Assembly (NCBI GenBank): GCA_016806715.1 | Contig: CP060531.1 | Coordinates: 1,597,966-1,661,965 of the forward strand | DNA length: 64,000 nt | Origin: Thermoplasmatales archaeon | GTDB taxonomy: Archaea; Thermoplasmatota; Thermoplasmata; Thermoplasmatales; Thermoplasmataceae | Direction: 5' to 3' | Translations under genes and position numbers: made by a program | The notes under the pieces: generated by a model | The model's database searches: none | What the model was told of the DNA's origin: nothing | What the model saw: the letters and a program-made list of their open reading frames with translations, nothing else | Shown here: piece after piece, positions 34,226 through 43,900 of the stretch | Position numbering within the stretch: the stretch's first letter is position 1 | How the letters are laid out: each line of letters begins with the position of its first letter

Positions 34226-35497
34226 TCAATTCCTGTTAAGTGCTGCGGTCATGCAGTGTGCCCCACCGTACCCTCCAGTCAGTTCACTGAGTTCAAGAGT
34301 AATGCAGTCCAGGCCGAGTTCGCTAATTTCTCTCCTGTCTGGAAACAGCCCGTCAGAATTGGGCTTTGCAATGTCTGTATGCACCATATCTGCAAGTTTC
34401 CTGGAGAACACATTCTCGTCGAGAAGCTTTTTAATCACCTGCTTGACGTTTACAGCCAGTATTTTCTTGTCTGATATTGTGAGAAAGTTGGAAGAATACC
34501 CCATCTGTTCACTTAGCCTCAGGTCGACAAAATTGAACCCTTTGCCCTTCAGGTAATCATACAGGTTTGCCTTTCCGGTTTCAACATACTCTCCCATGGC
34601 AACCTTTCCCATTATGATCCCATCGGCTTTTTTTGCAAGATCAACTGCTGTTATGGCTATCCCGTCGCCAGCTATGTTGAAATATGTGTCGAGATGCATG
34701 TTTATCATGGGGTCTCTCGCCTCTGCTTCCATAAAGTCATAAATTGGATTGTTAGCTATAAAGAATTCATCAAAATCAAATTTTCCGGACTTTAACACTT
34801 CCATTGCACCTCCGGTATCCGTGCGCGGTCCCGTTCCGATAAGCGCGAAATCTCCTGCAGGTATGAAATCCCCTCCTTCAAATGAATTATTTTCTGAAAC
34901 TCTGAAAACACTCTTCTCCTTAAGGGCATTTCTTATGACAAAATCTGTGATTTCAGTCTCCCTGGACCTCTGCATCTTCTTCATGTTTCCAATTACTATC
35001 CCGTTATTTCCCACCGCCTGCTGGTCACGCATGAAGTAAAGGTTTGCCAAGGGTATGTTGGAATATACTGTAGGGTATTCTACAGAAAGGTCATACATAT
35101 CCTTCTTGAGGTCAATTGCAGGTTCCAGGGTAAGGATCTGGAACAATGTCGATGAGTCTATTGTGTCTATATTTTTTACAAATTCCGATTTTGCACGGTT
35201 TGTAGACTCGACAGTTCCAAAAAACCTGACCGTTGATTTTACCTTCTCTTCAAGTTTTTTCCTGAAATCCTTGGATTTCTCCGCCTCGTTTACCACGGTG
35301 TCCCGCAGAACCTTGACCATTACACCATTATCCTTCAGGACATTTTCCAGGGATTCATGCTCCTTTACGGCTCTGGTTATCTTGAACGTTCTCTCAAACA
35401 GAAATGGTCTTGGCGCAAGCATTGCATATGCAATCTCAATTCCCGGACGATGAATCATGACTTCGCTGAGATTTTCCCACTCTGCATTAATCCTCAT
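34226..35497 (-). CDS. arcA: Arginine deiminase family protein
   Basis: A 423-residue enzyme of the amidinotransferase fold. It would hydrolyse arginine to citrulline and ammonia. Visible: EWENLSEVMIHRPG at the start, YFMRDQQ (substrate-binding Asp), FEGGDF (Glu/Asp), MHLDTYFNI (catalytic His) and the C-terminal GGAHCMT with the nucleophile Cys, all as in arginine deiminases. Length fits. Start at ATG 35497 is supported by a TTAATATTT box 25-30 bases upstream, inside the end of nmd3. No carbamate kinase or ornithine transcarbamylase is adjacent. A citrulline-forming or peptidyl role is less likely. Confidence 0.87.
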   Translation of the reverse strand: MRINAEWENLSEVMIHRPGIEIAYAMLAPRPFLFERTFKITRAVKEHESLENVLKDNGVMVKVLRDTVVNEAEKSKDFRKKLEEKVKSTVRFFGTVESTNRAKSEFVKNIDTIDSSTLFQILTLEPAIDLKKDMYDLSVEYPTVYSNIPLANLYFMRDQQAVGNNGIVIGNMKKMQRSRETEITDFVIRNALKEKSVFRVSENNSFEGGDFIPAGDFALIGTGPRTDTGGAMEVLKSGKFDFDEFFIANNPIYDFMEAEARDPMINMHLDTYFNIAGDGIAITAVDLAKKADGIIMGKVAMGEYVETGKANLYDYLKGKGFNFVDLRLSEQMGYSSNFLTISDKKILAVNVKQVIKKLLDENVFSRKLADMVHTDIAKPNSDGLFPDRREISELGLDCITLELSELTGGYGGAHCMTAALNRN

Positions 35498-35540
35498 GCT
35501 GGGAGAATATGCCCTGCAAATATTAACCTTGGCGAATTTC

Positions 35541-36545
35541 CTAGAATAGTCGCCCATCGTAAGAGTAGAGTTCTATCTCATTACCGGAAAACTTCCCTCT
35601 TACTGTTGTGACCTTGAAACTTTCAGGATCCATTACTTCCACTTCATTTTCGTTCCTTGAAACAACGATGAATTTCTTCTTCAGGATTTTCCTTTCTACG
35701 ACCCTGTAGTCATTCCTGAAAAGAGTATCAGATTTCACGATCTTCTCCTTTCCACTTTCGATGCTCTGCAGCCTCGTATTTTGCTTGTGTATGGATCTGA
35801 TAATGAAGGTACCTTCTCCTGTAGTTATAATAGACCCTTCGGTCAACCCGAGTATCCTGATTCCATAGGTGAATCTGTAAAAATCCTCGCCATCCTTTCT
35901 TCCTGCAATGCTCTTAGTAACGATAAGGCTGGACGGTCTTCGTTCTGTAATTGCCTTCGCGATCTGCGAGGCATCAGTCTTCCGTCCGAGGTATATGTCT
36001 ATGCCTTCAGGCTTCTTTTCTATCTTGGAGATGAAGGAATTCTTGTGCTCTTTCTCCAGGTTGTTCTCGATTGCTATGGCTTCTGAAACAACCTCGTCTA
36101 TTGAATCATCATACTCCTCAAACGAGGATCTTATCTGTAATATAGCTTCATAGTATGAGCCTGTTTTTTTATTGCACTCCGGGCAACTGTTTAAAATCTT
36201 CTTCAGGAGCACTTTGCCCTGAAAGTCATGTTTTATGCCGGTGGTAGATTTCACTTCCGCATCAAAATCTATGGCATCATCCCTTTTCATGTCGAACGGC
36301 TTGAACACGACATTGATGGTTTTATCAGCCAATCCCCTGACACTGATCTTTGATCCTATTCTTTTCTGCATCTCCAGTTCCTTGTTTTTGTAATGCCATC
36401 TTTTTCCTATCTTTATGCCACCACATTTGGGGCAGATGACAATGTCCTCCGAACCAGTGTATGCGATGTCAACGGACTTGAAGAGGCAATCTTCACACAG
36501 CCCTCTCTCCAAGGATTCCTTTTCACCACATATAATGCATTTCAT
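35541..36545 (-). CDS. nmd3: NMD3 family ribosome-associated protein
   Basis: A 334-residue archaeal homologue of NMD3, the factor that binds the large ribosomal subunit during its maturation. The N-terminal third contains zinc-binding pairs: CIICGEKESL, LCEDC, CPKCGGI and a later CPECNKKTGSYYEAILQIR, which is the NMD3 signature. Two beta-rich domains follow (eIF5A-like and SH3-like positions). Length fits archaeal members, which lack the eukaryal export tail. Same direction as the acyl-CoA dehydrogenase upstream with a three-base gap, so likely one operon. Confidence 0.9.
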   Translation of the reverse strand: MKCIICGEKESLERGLCEDCLFKSVDIAYTGSEDIVICPKCGGIKIGKRWHYKNKELEMQKRIGSKISVRGLADKTINVVFKPFDMKRDDAIDFDAEVKSTTGIKHDFQGKVLLKKILNSCPECNKKTGSYYEAILQIRSSFEEYDDSIDEVVSEAIAIENNLEKEHKNSFISKIEKKPEGIDIYLGRKTDASQIAKAITERRPSSLIVTKSIAGRKDGEDFYRFTYGIRILGLTEGSIITTGEGTFIIRSIHKQNTRLQSIESGKEKIVKSDTLFRNDYRVVERKILKKKFIVVSRNENEVEVMDPESFKVTTVRGKFSGNEIELYSYDGRLF

Positions 36546-36548
36546 AAT

Positions 36549-37706
36549 TCAGTCAGGCATTCTATCATGACTCATATAGTTTTTAATCAACCCTGACGAA
36601 ATCAGCTTCTTCCTGATCTCGGTAGTCCCCGCTCCGATCTGGCCAAGGATCGCATCCCTCATCAGGCGTTCGACTTCGAAATCCTTCACGTAGCCATAGC
36701 CTCCGTGTATCTGTATGGCTTCCCGTGCTATGCTTTCTGCTGACTCTGTGACGTAATATATGGCTGCGGCTGCAGACATCGCGTCCATACGGTCCTCCTC
36801 AAGCCTTCTCAGTGCTTTCATGGCAAGAAGGCGTCCCGCTTCATATTTTGTATACATTTCTGCCAGTTTTTCCTGTATCATCTCAAATTCATAGAGGAAT
36901 CTTCCACTCTGCTTCCTCTGCATAGAGTATCTTACTGACAGATCAATTGCCCTTCTTGCGAGTCCAACGAATATGAATGAGAGGATCACTCTCTCGGAGT
37001 TCAGTCCGCTCATTATTATATCCTTCCCCTTGCCAATAGAACCAACAACTCTCTCTTCAGGAAGTGTCACGGAGTCGAAGAATACCTCTCCTGTAGGAGA
37101 ACCTCTCATGCCCATTTTGTCGAATTTTGTACCTCTTGAAAATCCTTTATCAGTGCTGAGAATTACAAAGGGTGTGAAGGCGTCCTCTGTTTTTGCGTAA
37201 GTTAGGAAGAGATCGGAATATGGAGCATTGGTTATGAGTGTTTTGCTTCCAGTTATCACGTGCATTGACCCGTTGACCCTTGCACTTGTTTTCATTGCAA
37301 GTGCATCCGATCCGGATCCTGGCTCTGTCAGTGCAAGTGATCCTACCCACTCTCCGCTGGCCAGCTTGGGAACATACTCCCTTCTTATAAACTCGGAGCC
37401 GTTCCTGAAAATGTTATCCAGGCACAGGTTGCTGTGGGCTCCATATGAAAGTGCAAGCGAGGCAGACGCATACCCGAGCTCTTCCTCAATAATTGCCTGT
37501 GCATAGTAATCCATGCCGGACCCGCCATATTCCTCTGGGATTGTTATGCCAAGATAACCGAGTTTTCCCATTTTCTTGAAAAGATCAAGCGGAAAAGCAT
37601 CGTTTCTGTCTATTTCGGATGCTACTGGAAAAACTTCTTTTGTGACAAACTGCCTTACTGCATCTCTTAGGTCCCTGTAATTATCACTTTCTGAAAGTTC
37701 AAACAT
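36549..37706 (-). CDS. Acyl-CoA dehydrogenase
   Basis: A 385-residue FAD flavoenzyme oxidising acyl-CoA to enoyl-CoA in fatty-acid or branched-chain amino-acid breakdown. N-terminal helical domain (1-125), beta domain with LTEPGSGSDA (flavin/substrate signature) and a C-terminal helical domain with QIHGGYGYVKDFEVERLMRD. The catalytic base candidate is the Glu in LNSERVI, the position used by isovaleryl-CoA dehydrogenase; the QIYEG position carries Gly-Ala instead. Start at ATG 37706 is supported by a TATAATT box about 30 bases upstream. The electron acceptor ETF is not in the window. Confidence 0.92.
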   Translation of the reverse strand: MFELSESDNYRDLRDAVRQFVTKEVFPVASEIDRNDAFPLDLFKKMGKLGYLGITIPEEYGGSGMDYYAQAIIEEELGYASASLALSYGAHSNLCLDNIFRNGSEFIRREYVPKLASGEWVGSLALTEPGSGSDALAMKTSARVNGSMHVITGSKTLITNAPYSDLFLTYAKTEDAFTPFVILSTDKGFSRGTKFDKMGMRGSPTGEVFFDSVTLPEERVVGSIGKGKDIIMSGLNSERVILSFIFVGLARRAIDLSVRYSMQRKQSGRFLYEFEMIQEKLAEMYTKYEAGRLLAMKALRRLEEDRMDAMSAAAAIYYVTESAESIAREAIQIHGGYGYVKDFEVERLMRDAILGQIGAGTTEIRKKLISSGLIKNYMSHDRMPD

Positions 37707-37805
37707 CTCATATGTATAGGCAGAATTGTAATTATAGATTGCGGAATTGTGTAATGCAACAACTGGAGTCGGGTAAGAACTGCCAGTATGTAGCCTATTT
37801 TTCAT

Positions 37806-37996
37806 CTGCTCACCATAAGGTTAATAGTTAACATTAACATCACTAATAAATGCCCGTTTGGGTAGAGGACGGAATCGCTGTTGTTGCCGTAATTTCACCA
37901 ATGCCGATTCAGGTGTGTGCGAATACGGCCGAACGTGATTCGACTGGTTCTGAAAATGGGTTGAAGTTCAGTTTATACTGCGGAATGGTGCTTTGA
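37806..37996. promoter_or_regulatory. Divergent promoter region, acyl-CoA dehydrogenase / rpoE
   Basis: No gene. A GTTTATACT box at 37971-37979 lies about 20-25 bases before the rpoE ATG, fitting a leaderless start. The rest is spacer. Confidence 0.45.
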
Positions 37997-38581
37997 ATGT
38001 ATATAATGATTGAAAACGAGAATATTGCAAGAATCCCGCCTGAAATGCTCAGCAACGATTACAATGAGTCCATAATGCGTGTAGCGAGAGAAACAATAGA
38101 AGGTAAGCTCATAGACGTGGACGATGACGAAACACAAAAATCGCCCGGTAAATGCTACGTTGTATCCGTAGTGGAGGTAAAGCCAATCGGTGATGGTGCA
38201 ATAGTGCATGGAGACGGGGGGGTCTACCAGACAATAAAGTACAAAGCAATTGCCTATTACCCGGAAATGCACGAGATCATAGATGGCGTGGTAGTTTCGG
38301 TGAAAGAATTTGGCGCGTTTGTAAGAATAGGTCCTTTTGATGGTCTCCTGCACATCAGCCAGATAATGGACGACAGGATTGACAAGGATATGGCCAACCA
38401 GAGATTCATAGGAAAGGATACAAAAAGAGACCTGAAGATTGGGGACCGGGTCAGGGTCCGGATAGTCGCGATGAACCTTAACTCATCATCAATCAGGGAC
38501 AGCCAGATTGGCCTTACGATGAAGCAGATAGGTTTGGGCAAGCTTGAGTGGCTCGAGAAGGCAAGAAACAAGAATCAGTGA
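37997..38581 (+). CDS. rpoE: RNA polymerase subunit Rpo7 (RpoE')
   Basis: A 194-residue homologue of eukaryal Rpb7, part of the polymerase stalk that binds nascent RNA and helps open the promoter. N-terminal RNP-like domain (RIPPEMLSN, then KCYVVSVVEVKPIGDG) and a C-terminal S1 domain (GVVVSVKEFGAFVRIGPFDGLLHISQI). Length is standard. First gene of the conserved cluster with spt4, dephospho-CoA kinase, rps24e and rps27ae. Confidence 0.97.
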   Translation: MYIMIENENIARIPPEMLSNDYNESIMRVARETIEGKLIDVDDDETQKSPGKCYVVSVVEVKPIGDGAIVHGDGGVYQTIKYKAIAYYPEMHEIIDGVVVSVKEFGAFVRIGPFDGLLHISQIMDDRIDKDMANQRFIGKDTKRDLKIGDRVRVRIVAMNLNSSSIRDSQIGLTMKQIGLGKLEWLEKARNKNQ

Positions 38582-38586
38582 TAAAA

Positions 38587-38781
38587 ATGAAGATAACACT
38601 AAAGGCATGCAAGAAATGCAAGAGACTGACCAGTGAGAAGGCATGTATCTCACACCCAGAGGAGAAACTGACTGCTGAGTGGACTGGCTTCCTGTATATT
38701 AAGGAACACAGGAATTCCATTGTTGCCGAGCGTGCAGGCATAACTACCGAAGGTATGTATGCAATCAAGGTCCGGCAGTAG
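38587..38781 (+). CDS. spt4: Transcription elongation factor Spt4 (RpoE'')
   Basis: A 64-residue zinc protein that pairs with Spt5 to support processive transcription. Zinc ligands: CKKCKRL at the start and the EKACISHP segment. The final strand (MYAIKVR) completes the Spt5-binding sheet. The ATG at 38587 follows the rpoE stop by five bases. It ends with a normal TAG codon, and overlaps the next gene by 23 bases. Confidence 0.95.
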   Translation: MKITLKACKKCKRLTSEKACISHPEEKLTAEWTGFLYIKEHRNSIVAERAGITTEGMYAIKVRQ

Positions 38782-39262
38782 GTACATCATAACCGAGGAG
38801 CTGCGTTCTGAGATTGCAGCAAACAGCAACAATTTTTGTTCCCTTGATGAATTGTTGCTGAAATCCATGTCGAAAAAGATAGTTGCTGTCGGAGACGTGA
38901 CCACCGACCGGCTGAAGAAGGCCGGGATAAAACTGTTTATGGAAGTGGTTGATCTTAAGACAAAGAGAAACGTTCAGGGGGACTTTGTACACATAAAAGG
39001 ATCGCTGGAAGTGGTCAATGACCCTGGCACCATATCGCTTGAAATGTTCAACCTGATCGGCAGGTTGATACGGAAGGGGACAGGGGGCAGGATAGAGGTG
39101 CACGGGGAAGAGGATCTTGCAGTGATACCAATAATTTATTATTCAGGCTTTGATACAGTTGTTGCTTACGGCATCCCTGACAAGGGGCTTGGCTGCATAG
39201 ACATTAACCCTGAAATTAAAGGTACTGTAAATAAACTCGTTGAGAGGATGAAACTGCAATGA
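38759..39262 (+). CDS. GTP-dependent dephospho-CoA kinase (DUF359)
   Basis: A 167-residue protein of the DUF359 family, the archaeal GTP-dependent enzyme that adds the last phosphate in coenzyme A synthesis. Visible: IVAVGDVTTDRLKKAGI, EVVDLKTKRN (metal-binding acidic residues), VVNDPGTIS and VHGEEDLAVIPIIY. It sits in its usual place between spt4 and rps24e and overlaps spt4 at the start and rps24e by four bases at the end, implying coupled translation. Confidence 0.92.
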   Translation: MQSRSGSRYIITEELRSEIAANSNNFCSLDELLLKSMSKKIVAVGDVTTDRLKKAGIKLFMEVVDLKTKRNVQGDFVHIKGSLEVVNDPGTISLEMFNLIGRLIRKGTGGRIEVHGEEDLAVIPIIYYSGFDTVVAYGIPDKGLGCIDINPEIKGTVNKLVERMKLQ

Positions 39263-39561
39263 CTGAAATCAAGATCGAATCGACAAAGGAAAACGTGTTA
39301 CTGAAAAGGAAGGAGATCAGGTATAGGATTATTTACTCGGGCAGTGGTTCACCAAGCAGGGAATCTGTGAGGGAACTGGTAGCAAAGAACACCGGCTCAA
39401 AGAAGGACCTTGTGATAGTAGATACCCTGAAACAGGAAGCTGGAAAGCGAGAACTGATCGGATACTCAAAGATATACCAGGACAAGGAAAGTGCAATGCT
39501 CTATGAACCCGATTATGAACTGATCAGGAATGGGCTGAAACAGAAAGAGGCCAGTGAGTAA
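39259..39561 (+). CDS. rps24e: Small-subunit ribosomal protein eS24
   Basis: A 100-residue ribosomal protein with the S24e pattern: [47 protein letters not shown]. Overlaps the kinase gene by four bases. Confidence 0.96.
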   Translation: MTEIKIESTKENVLLKRKEIRYRIIYSGSGSPSRESVRELVAKNTGSKKDLVIVDTLKQEAGKRELIGYSKIYQDKESAMLYEPDYELIRNGLKQKEASE

Positions 39562-39563
39562 AA

Positions 39564-39716
39564 ATGATGAAGAGAGAAATGTACAAAGTCGAAGGTGAAA
39601 AGCTGACAAGACTCAGAAGGTTCTGCCCCAGGTGTGGACCGGGAACTTTTCTTGCTGAGCACGAAGACAGGATGACCTGCGGAAAGTGCGGCTACACCGA
39701 ATTCAAGAAAAAGTGA
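39564..39716 (+). CDS. rps27ae: Small-subunit ribosomal protein eS31 (S27ae)
   Basis: A 50-residue zinc ribosomal protein: [17 protein letters not shown] then [11 protein letters not shown] gives two CxxC pairs at standard spacing. ATG 39564 follows the rps24e stop after two bases. Too short for routine calling, but its place in this cluster makes it certain. Confidence 0.95.
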   Translation: MMKREMYKVEGEKLTRLRRFCPRCGPGTFLAEHEDRMTCGKCGYTEFKKK

Positions 39717-39759
39717 TTTGTCCGCATAAGTAATTTTTACCAGTTTCGTATAATCACTC

Positions 39760-40860
39760 ATGGAAAGGAGAGGCACCTCGATTCTTCCGTTACACTACGG
39801 GCATCCTCCCGAGTACCTTTTCAAGAGGATGGTGGAACTCGGTGGAACCCTCTGTGAAATTATAGCCGATGAATATGGCGTTCAGGCACTTCTTGAAAAA
39901 CTGTCCGATCCTTTCTGGTTCCATTCTTTTTCCCTTGTTATTGGATTTGACTGGAATTCGAGTGGAACCACTACAGCCACTCTTGCCGCGCTTAAGGAAT
40001 ATTACAGCAAGCATGACGGTTCGATCAGGATTCTTGGGGGGAAGGGTGAACGGATGGGAAGAATTGCCGATGAGGGAGGTGCGCTTGCCAGGAGTGGATA
40101 TCTTGGAGAAGGCAGGGTTTCAGGTATCCTCAGGAATGCCAAGAACATAGCAAAGACGGACAATAATCTGCTGCAGGATGGATACGATCTTTATCTGCAA
40201 TTTATCGTGGTAGACGGTTCGGGAAAGTGGGCGGTGGTTGAACAGGGTATGGACCAAAACCTCGGCCTCGCCAGAAGATACCACTGGATCTGGTATTCCT
40301 CCGCGGAGCTCTTAAATGACGGGCGCAGCGGTATATCATCAAATGATTACCGCCCGGAATCACTTGATCTATCCACGCGTCTTAGCGAAGGGAACAGGAA
40401 GTCCATGCTGGAACTGTCGGGAGAAAATCCTGATGCGCTTATAGGAAGGACGAGCCAGGGTGGGCAGAGCACCATAGACTCGTTCTTCGGGGTAGAGAGG
40501 GAACTGAGGCTTGATCACGCCGTGGACTGGAAGAAGCTCAGGAAAATCTATGAGTACAGCCCGTCCAGTTTCATGGAACTGATAAATATAAACGGCATCG
40601 GCAAGTCTACAATCAGGGCATTATCCTACCTTGCTGAAGTGGTTTGCGGTGATCCCCCATCATTTCAGGACCCTGTAAAATTTTCTTTTGCACTCGGCGG
40701 AAAGGACGGTATACCAAAACCCGTTGACGTTCATGATTATGATATTGCCATTGACTTTTTCAGCGATGCCCTTGGAAAAATAGGGGCTGGAGACAGGAAT
40801 GTGCAGTCTCTCATCAGGAATCTTTCAAGGCTGAGTTACAATAGATCAAAGCTACGATAA
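39760..40860 (+). CDS. DUF763 protein
   Basis: A 366-residue member of DUF763 (PF05559): RRGTSILPLHYGHPPEYLF at the start, GGKGERMG, DLYLQFIVVDGSGKWAVVEQGMD and RRYHWIW. Near residues 280-295 is a helix-hairpin-helix-like INGIGKSTIRALSYLA, suggesting DNA contact. The function is not known; related proteins occur in thermophiles and were suggested to act in DNA metabolism. Start at ATG 39760, about 40 bases after rps27ae, so it may have its own promoter (TAATTTTT spacer). Confidence 0.88.
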   Translation: MERRGTSILPLHYGHPPEYLFKRMVELGGTLCEIIADEYGVQALLEKLSDPFWFHSFSLVIGFDWNSSGTTTATLAALKEYYSKHDGSIRILGGKGERMGRIADEGGALARSGYLGEGRVSGILRNAKNIAKTDNNLLQDGYDLYLQFIVVDGSGKWAVVEQGMDQNLGLARRYHWIWYSSAELLNDGRSGISSNDYRPESLDLSTRLSEGNRKSMLELSGENPDALIGRTSQGGQSTIDSFFGVERELRLDHAVDWKKLRKIYEYSPSSFMELININGIGKSTIRALSYLAEVVCGDPPSFQDPVKFSFALGGKDGIPKPVDVHDYDIAIDFFSDALGKIGAGDRNVQSLIRNLSRLSYNRSKLR

Positions 40861-40971
40861 TTTGTAATAGGAAGTCTGTCAGCGTTTTATTAATTTAGCT
40901 TCATTCAGTGTCGCTTTATGGTCCGGCAAAATAGTTAAATACAGTATCAAACTAAAAGAAGGATTTAACAA

Positions 40972-43900
40972 ATGGAAGAGGCACATGACTTATCATATAG
41001 AGTCGAGGAAGAGTTGCCATTTCTTGATCCTGTCGTAGCTAAATGGTTCAACAACAACTATTCCAGCCTCACAGAGCCCCAAAAAAGGGCCATCCCGCTT
41101 ATACACAGGAAGATAAATGTGCTGGTATCCAGCCCTACTGGCACGGGTAAAACAATGACGGGATTCCTGTCAATACTCAATGAGCTATTCCTCATGTCAA
41201 GGGAGGGGACGCTTGAGGACAAGATTTACTGCCTTTACATCAGTCCCCTGAAGGCGCTTGCCAATGATATAGACAAGAACCTCAAGAAACCACTTTCAGA
41301 GATTGCAGAAATATCTAGGGCAAACAATTACACATTTCCGGAAATACGGGTCTCCGTGAGGTCTGGTGACACTCCGCAGTCGGAGAGACAGAAAATGCTG
41401 AGGAAGCCCCCTCATATTCTTATAACCACCCCGGAGTCATTTTCCCTGGCGCTTTCAGCCCCTAAGTTCAGGGAAAAATTCATGGACCTCAAATACGTCA
41501 TAGTCGACGAGATTCACGAGGTTTCTGCCACGAAGAGGGGTACGCTTCTGTCAATAAATCTCGAGCGTTTGAAAGGTATTGCAGGAAACTTTGTAAGGAT
41601 TGGGCTCTCGGCAACCCAGGCGCCTCTCAACGTGATCGGGCAGTATCTTTGCGGGTTTGAGGATGGAAAACCGAGAAATTTTGAAATCGTAGACATTGAC
41701 ACAAAAAAATTCCTTGATCTCAGCACAATAACACCGGTAAAAGATCTGAGCAGGGCAAACTATGAAGTGGCAAATGACAAGATGTATGATGTCCTTGCGG
41801 GTTTAATCGCAGAGCATACCACAACCCTGGTATTCACAAACACGAGAAGCGGCACTGAACACGTAGCTATGCGTCTTAAAGCCAGGGGAATAGAGAGCAT
41901 CGAGGCGCACCATTCATCGCTGGGGAAGGAGACAAGGCTCGATGTCGAGAATAAGCTTAAAAATGGCGAACTTAAGTGCGTAATTACTTCCACATCCCTT
42001 GAGCTGGGTATCGATATAGGTAACATTGATCTTGTTGTGCAGATTGGCAGCCCGAAGTCAGTTTCGAAGGGACTTCAGCGTATCGGGCGATCCGGTCATG
42101 GTCTCAATCAGCTGTCAAAGGGAAGGTTCCTTGTCTTCGACCTCGACGACCTAATGGAGTGCGCTGTGCTGACAAAGGCCGCTTATGACAGGGAAATTGA
42201 CAAGGTCGTTATTCCAGAAAATTCTCTTGATGTGTTGTCCCAGGTCATCGTTGGCATGTCCCTGGAGAAAGTCTGGGGATTCGACGAGGCATACAACCTC
42301 ATAAAAGGTTCGTATTCTTACAGGAATCTTGGCATTGAGGATTACAGATCCACCATAAATTACCTGAGTGGTGAGATTGAGGAAAGTACAATATATTCAA
42401 AAATATGGTATGACAGGGAGAAGAACACCTTCGGGAAGAAGAAGAGCAGCAGGATGATCTACTTCATGAACGTGGGAACAATTCCCGAAGAGGCAGATTA
42501 CCAGGTCGTGAATGAAAGAGGAAAGCATCTGGGACAGCTGAGTGACAAGTTTGTTGAACGCCTGAAACATGGGGATGTTTTCGTTCTTGGGGCAAGAACC
42601 TATATGTTTATCAGGTCAAGCGGAAACCGTGTCAATGTAAAGGATGCAGTGGGTATGCGCCCTACGGTCCCATCCTGGAGCGGCGAGATGCTTCCACGCA
42701 ACTATGACCTCGGTGTGCTTATTGGAAAATTCAGGGAAGAACTGTACAGGAGGATACGTGATGGCGAGGAAACCGTTAGGTGGCTCATGGACAACTACAA
42801 AGTGGATGAGTACGGCGCTAACAGTCTCATATCTTACGTCAAGACGCAAGCAACTTTCTATCTTCCAACAGACAGTAAACTTCTTGTTGAGGGTTATGTG
42901 GATTCCAAGAACCTTTACAGCATAATTTATCATATTCCCCTTGGAAGAAGGATCAACGACGCACTCTCCAGGGCGTATGCCCAGGCCCTCTCTAACGCCT
43001 ATTCGGTAACGACGAGGATCACCATAACAGATGACGGGTTCATGTTGACCATACCACAGAAGATTCCACTCAGGGAACAATTGTCCCTGATCAATTCAAA
43101 TAACCTTGAGGAAATGGTATCAAGATCAATAATAAACACGGAAGTATTCAAACAGCGGTTCAGGCACTGTGCTGCCAGATCCCTTATGGTACTGAGGAAA
43201 TACAAGGGGTACGATATATCGATCGTCAGGCAGCAGCTTCGTAGTGACAAGGTGTTGAGGAGCCTGGAGAATATAAAGAATTTCCCGGTGATAACGGAAA
43301 CGTACCACGAGATTATGAATGACATGATGGATGTTCCCAGGGCACTGTTTTATGTCAAAAACGTGATAGATAAGGGGAAATATGGCATACTGGAATACAG
43401 GGAGGAAACCAGTCCATTCTCATATGGCATAATTCTAACCGGGGTTTCCGACATCGTGCTCATGGAAGACAGGTCCAAGCTCCTTAAGGAACTGCAGAGC
43501 AAGATTATCGACAGGGTATTCGGTGAGCAGAACGTACACTTTCTGTTCAATGATTCAAAAGTCGTTGAGAATTATTTCAGGAGCAAGGTTCCCAGAATAG
43601 CAGACCTGGATACATATCTGGCGTTTGCAGACCACTTTCTCTATATTGACCCTTTCAGGGACAGGGACAATTCTCCTTTTCCATACAGCGATACTGATCC
43701 AAACCCTATCACCGGTAGGCTGATCGAGGATGGTGGCATTGTCTCAACTTACGTCCGCGGTCCGCAATGGGCATCTGAATCAAACTATTCTGTACTCAGG
43801 AAACTATTCGCAAAGAGGGTTGATGTGACGCCAGAGAGAAGGAGATTGCTTGACCTGTGCAAGGGGCTGACTTTCAATGAACTGAAAAACAGCTCGGGTT

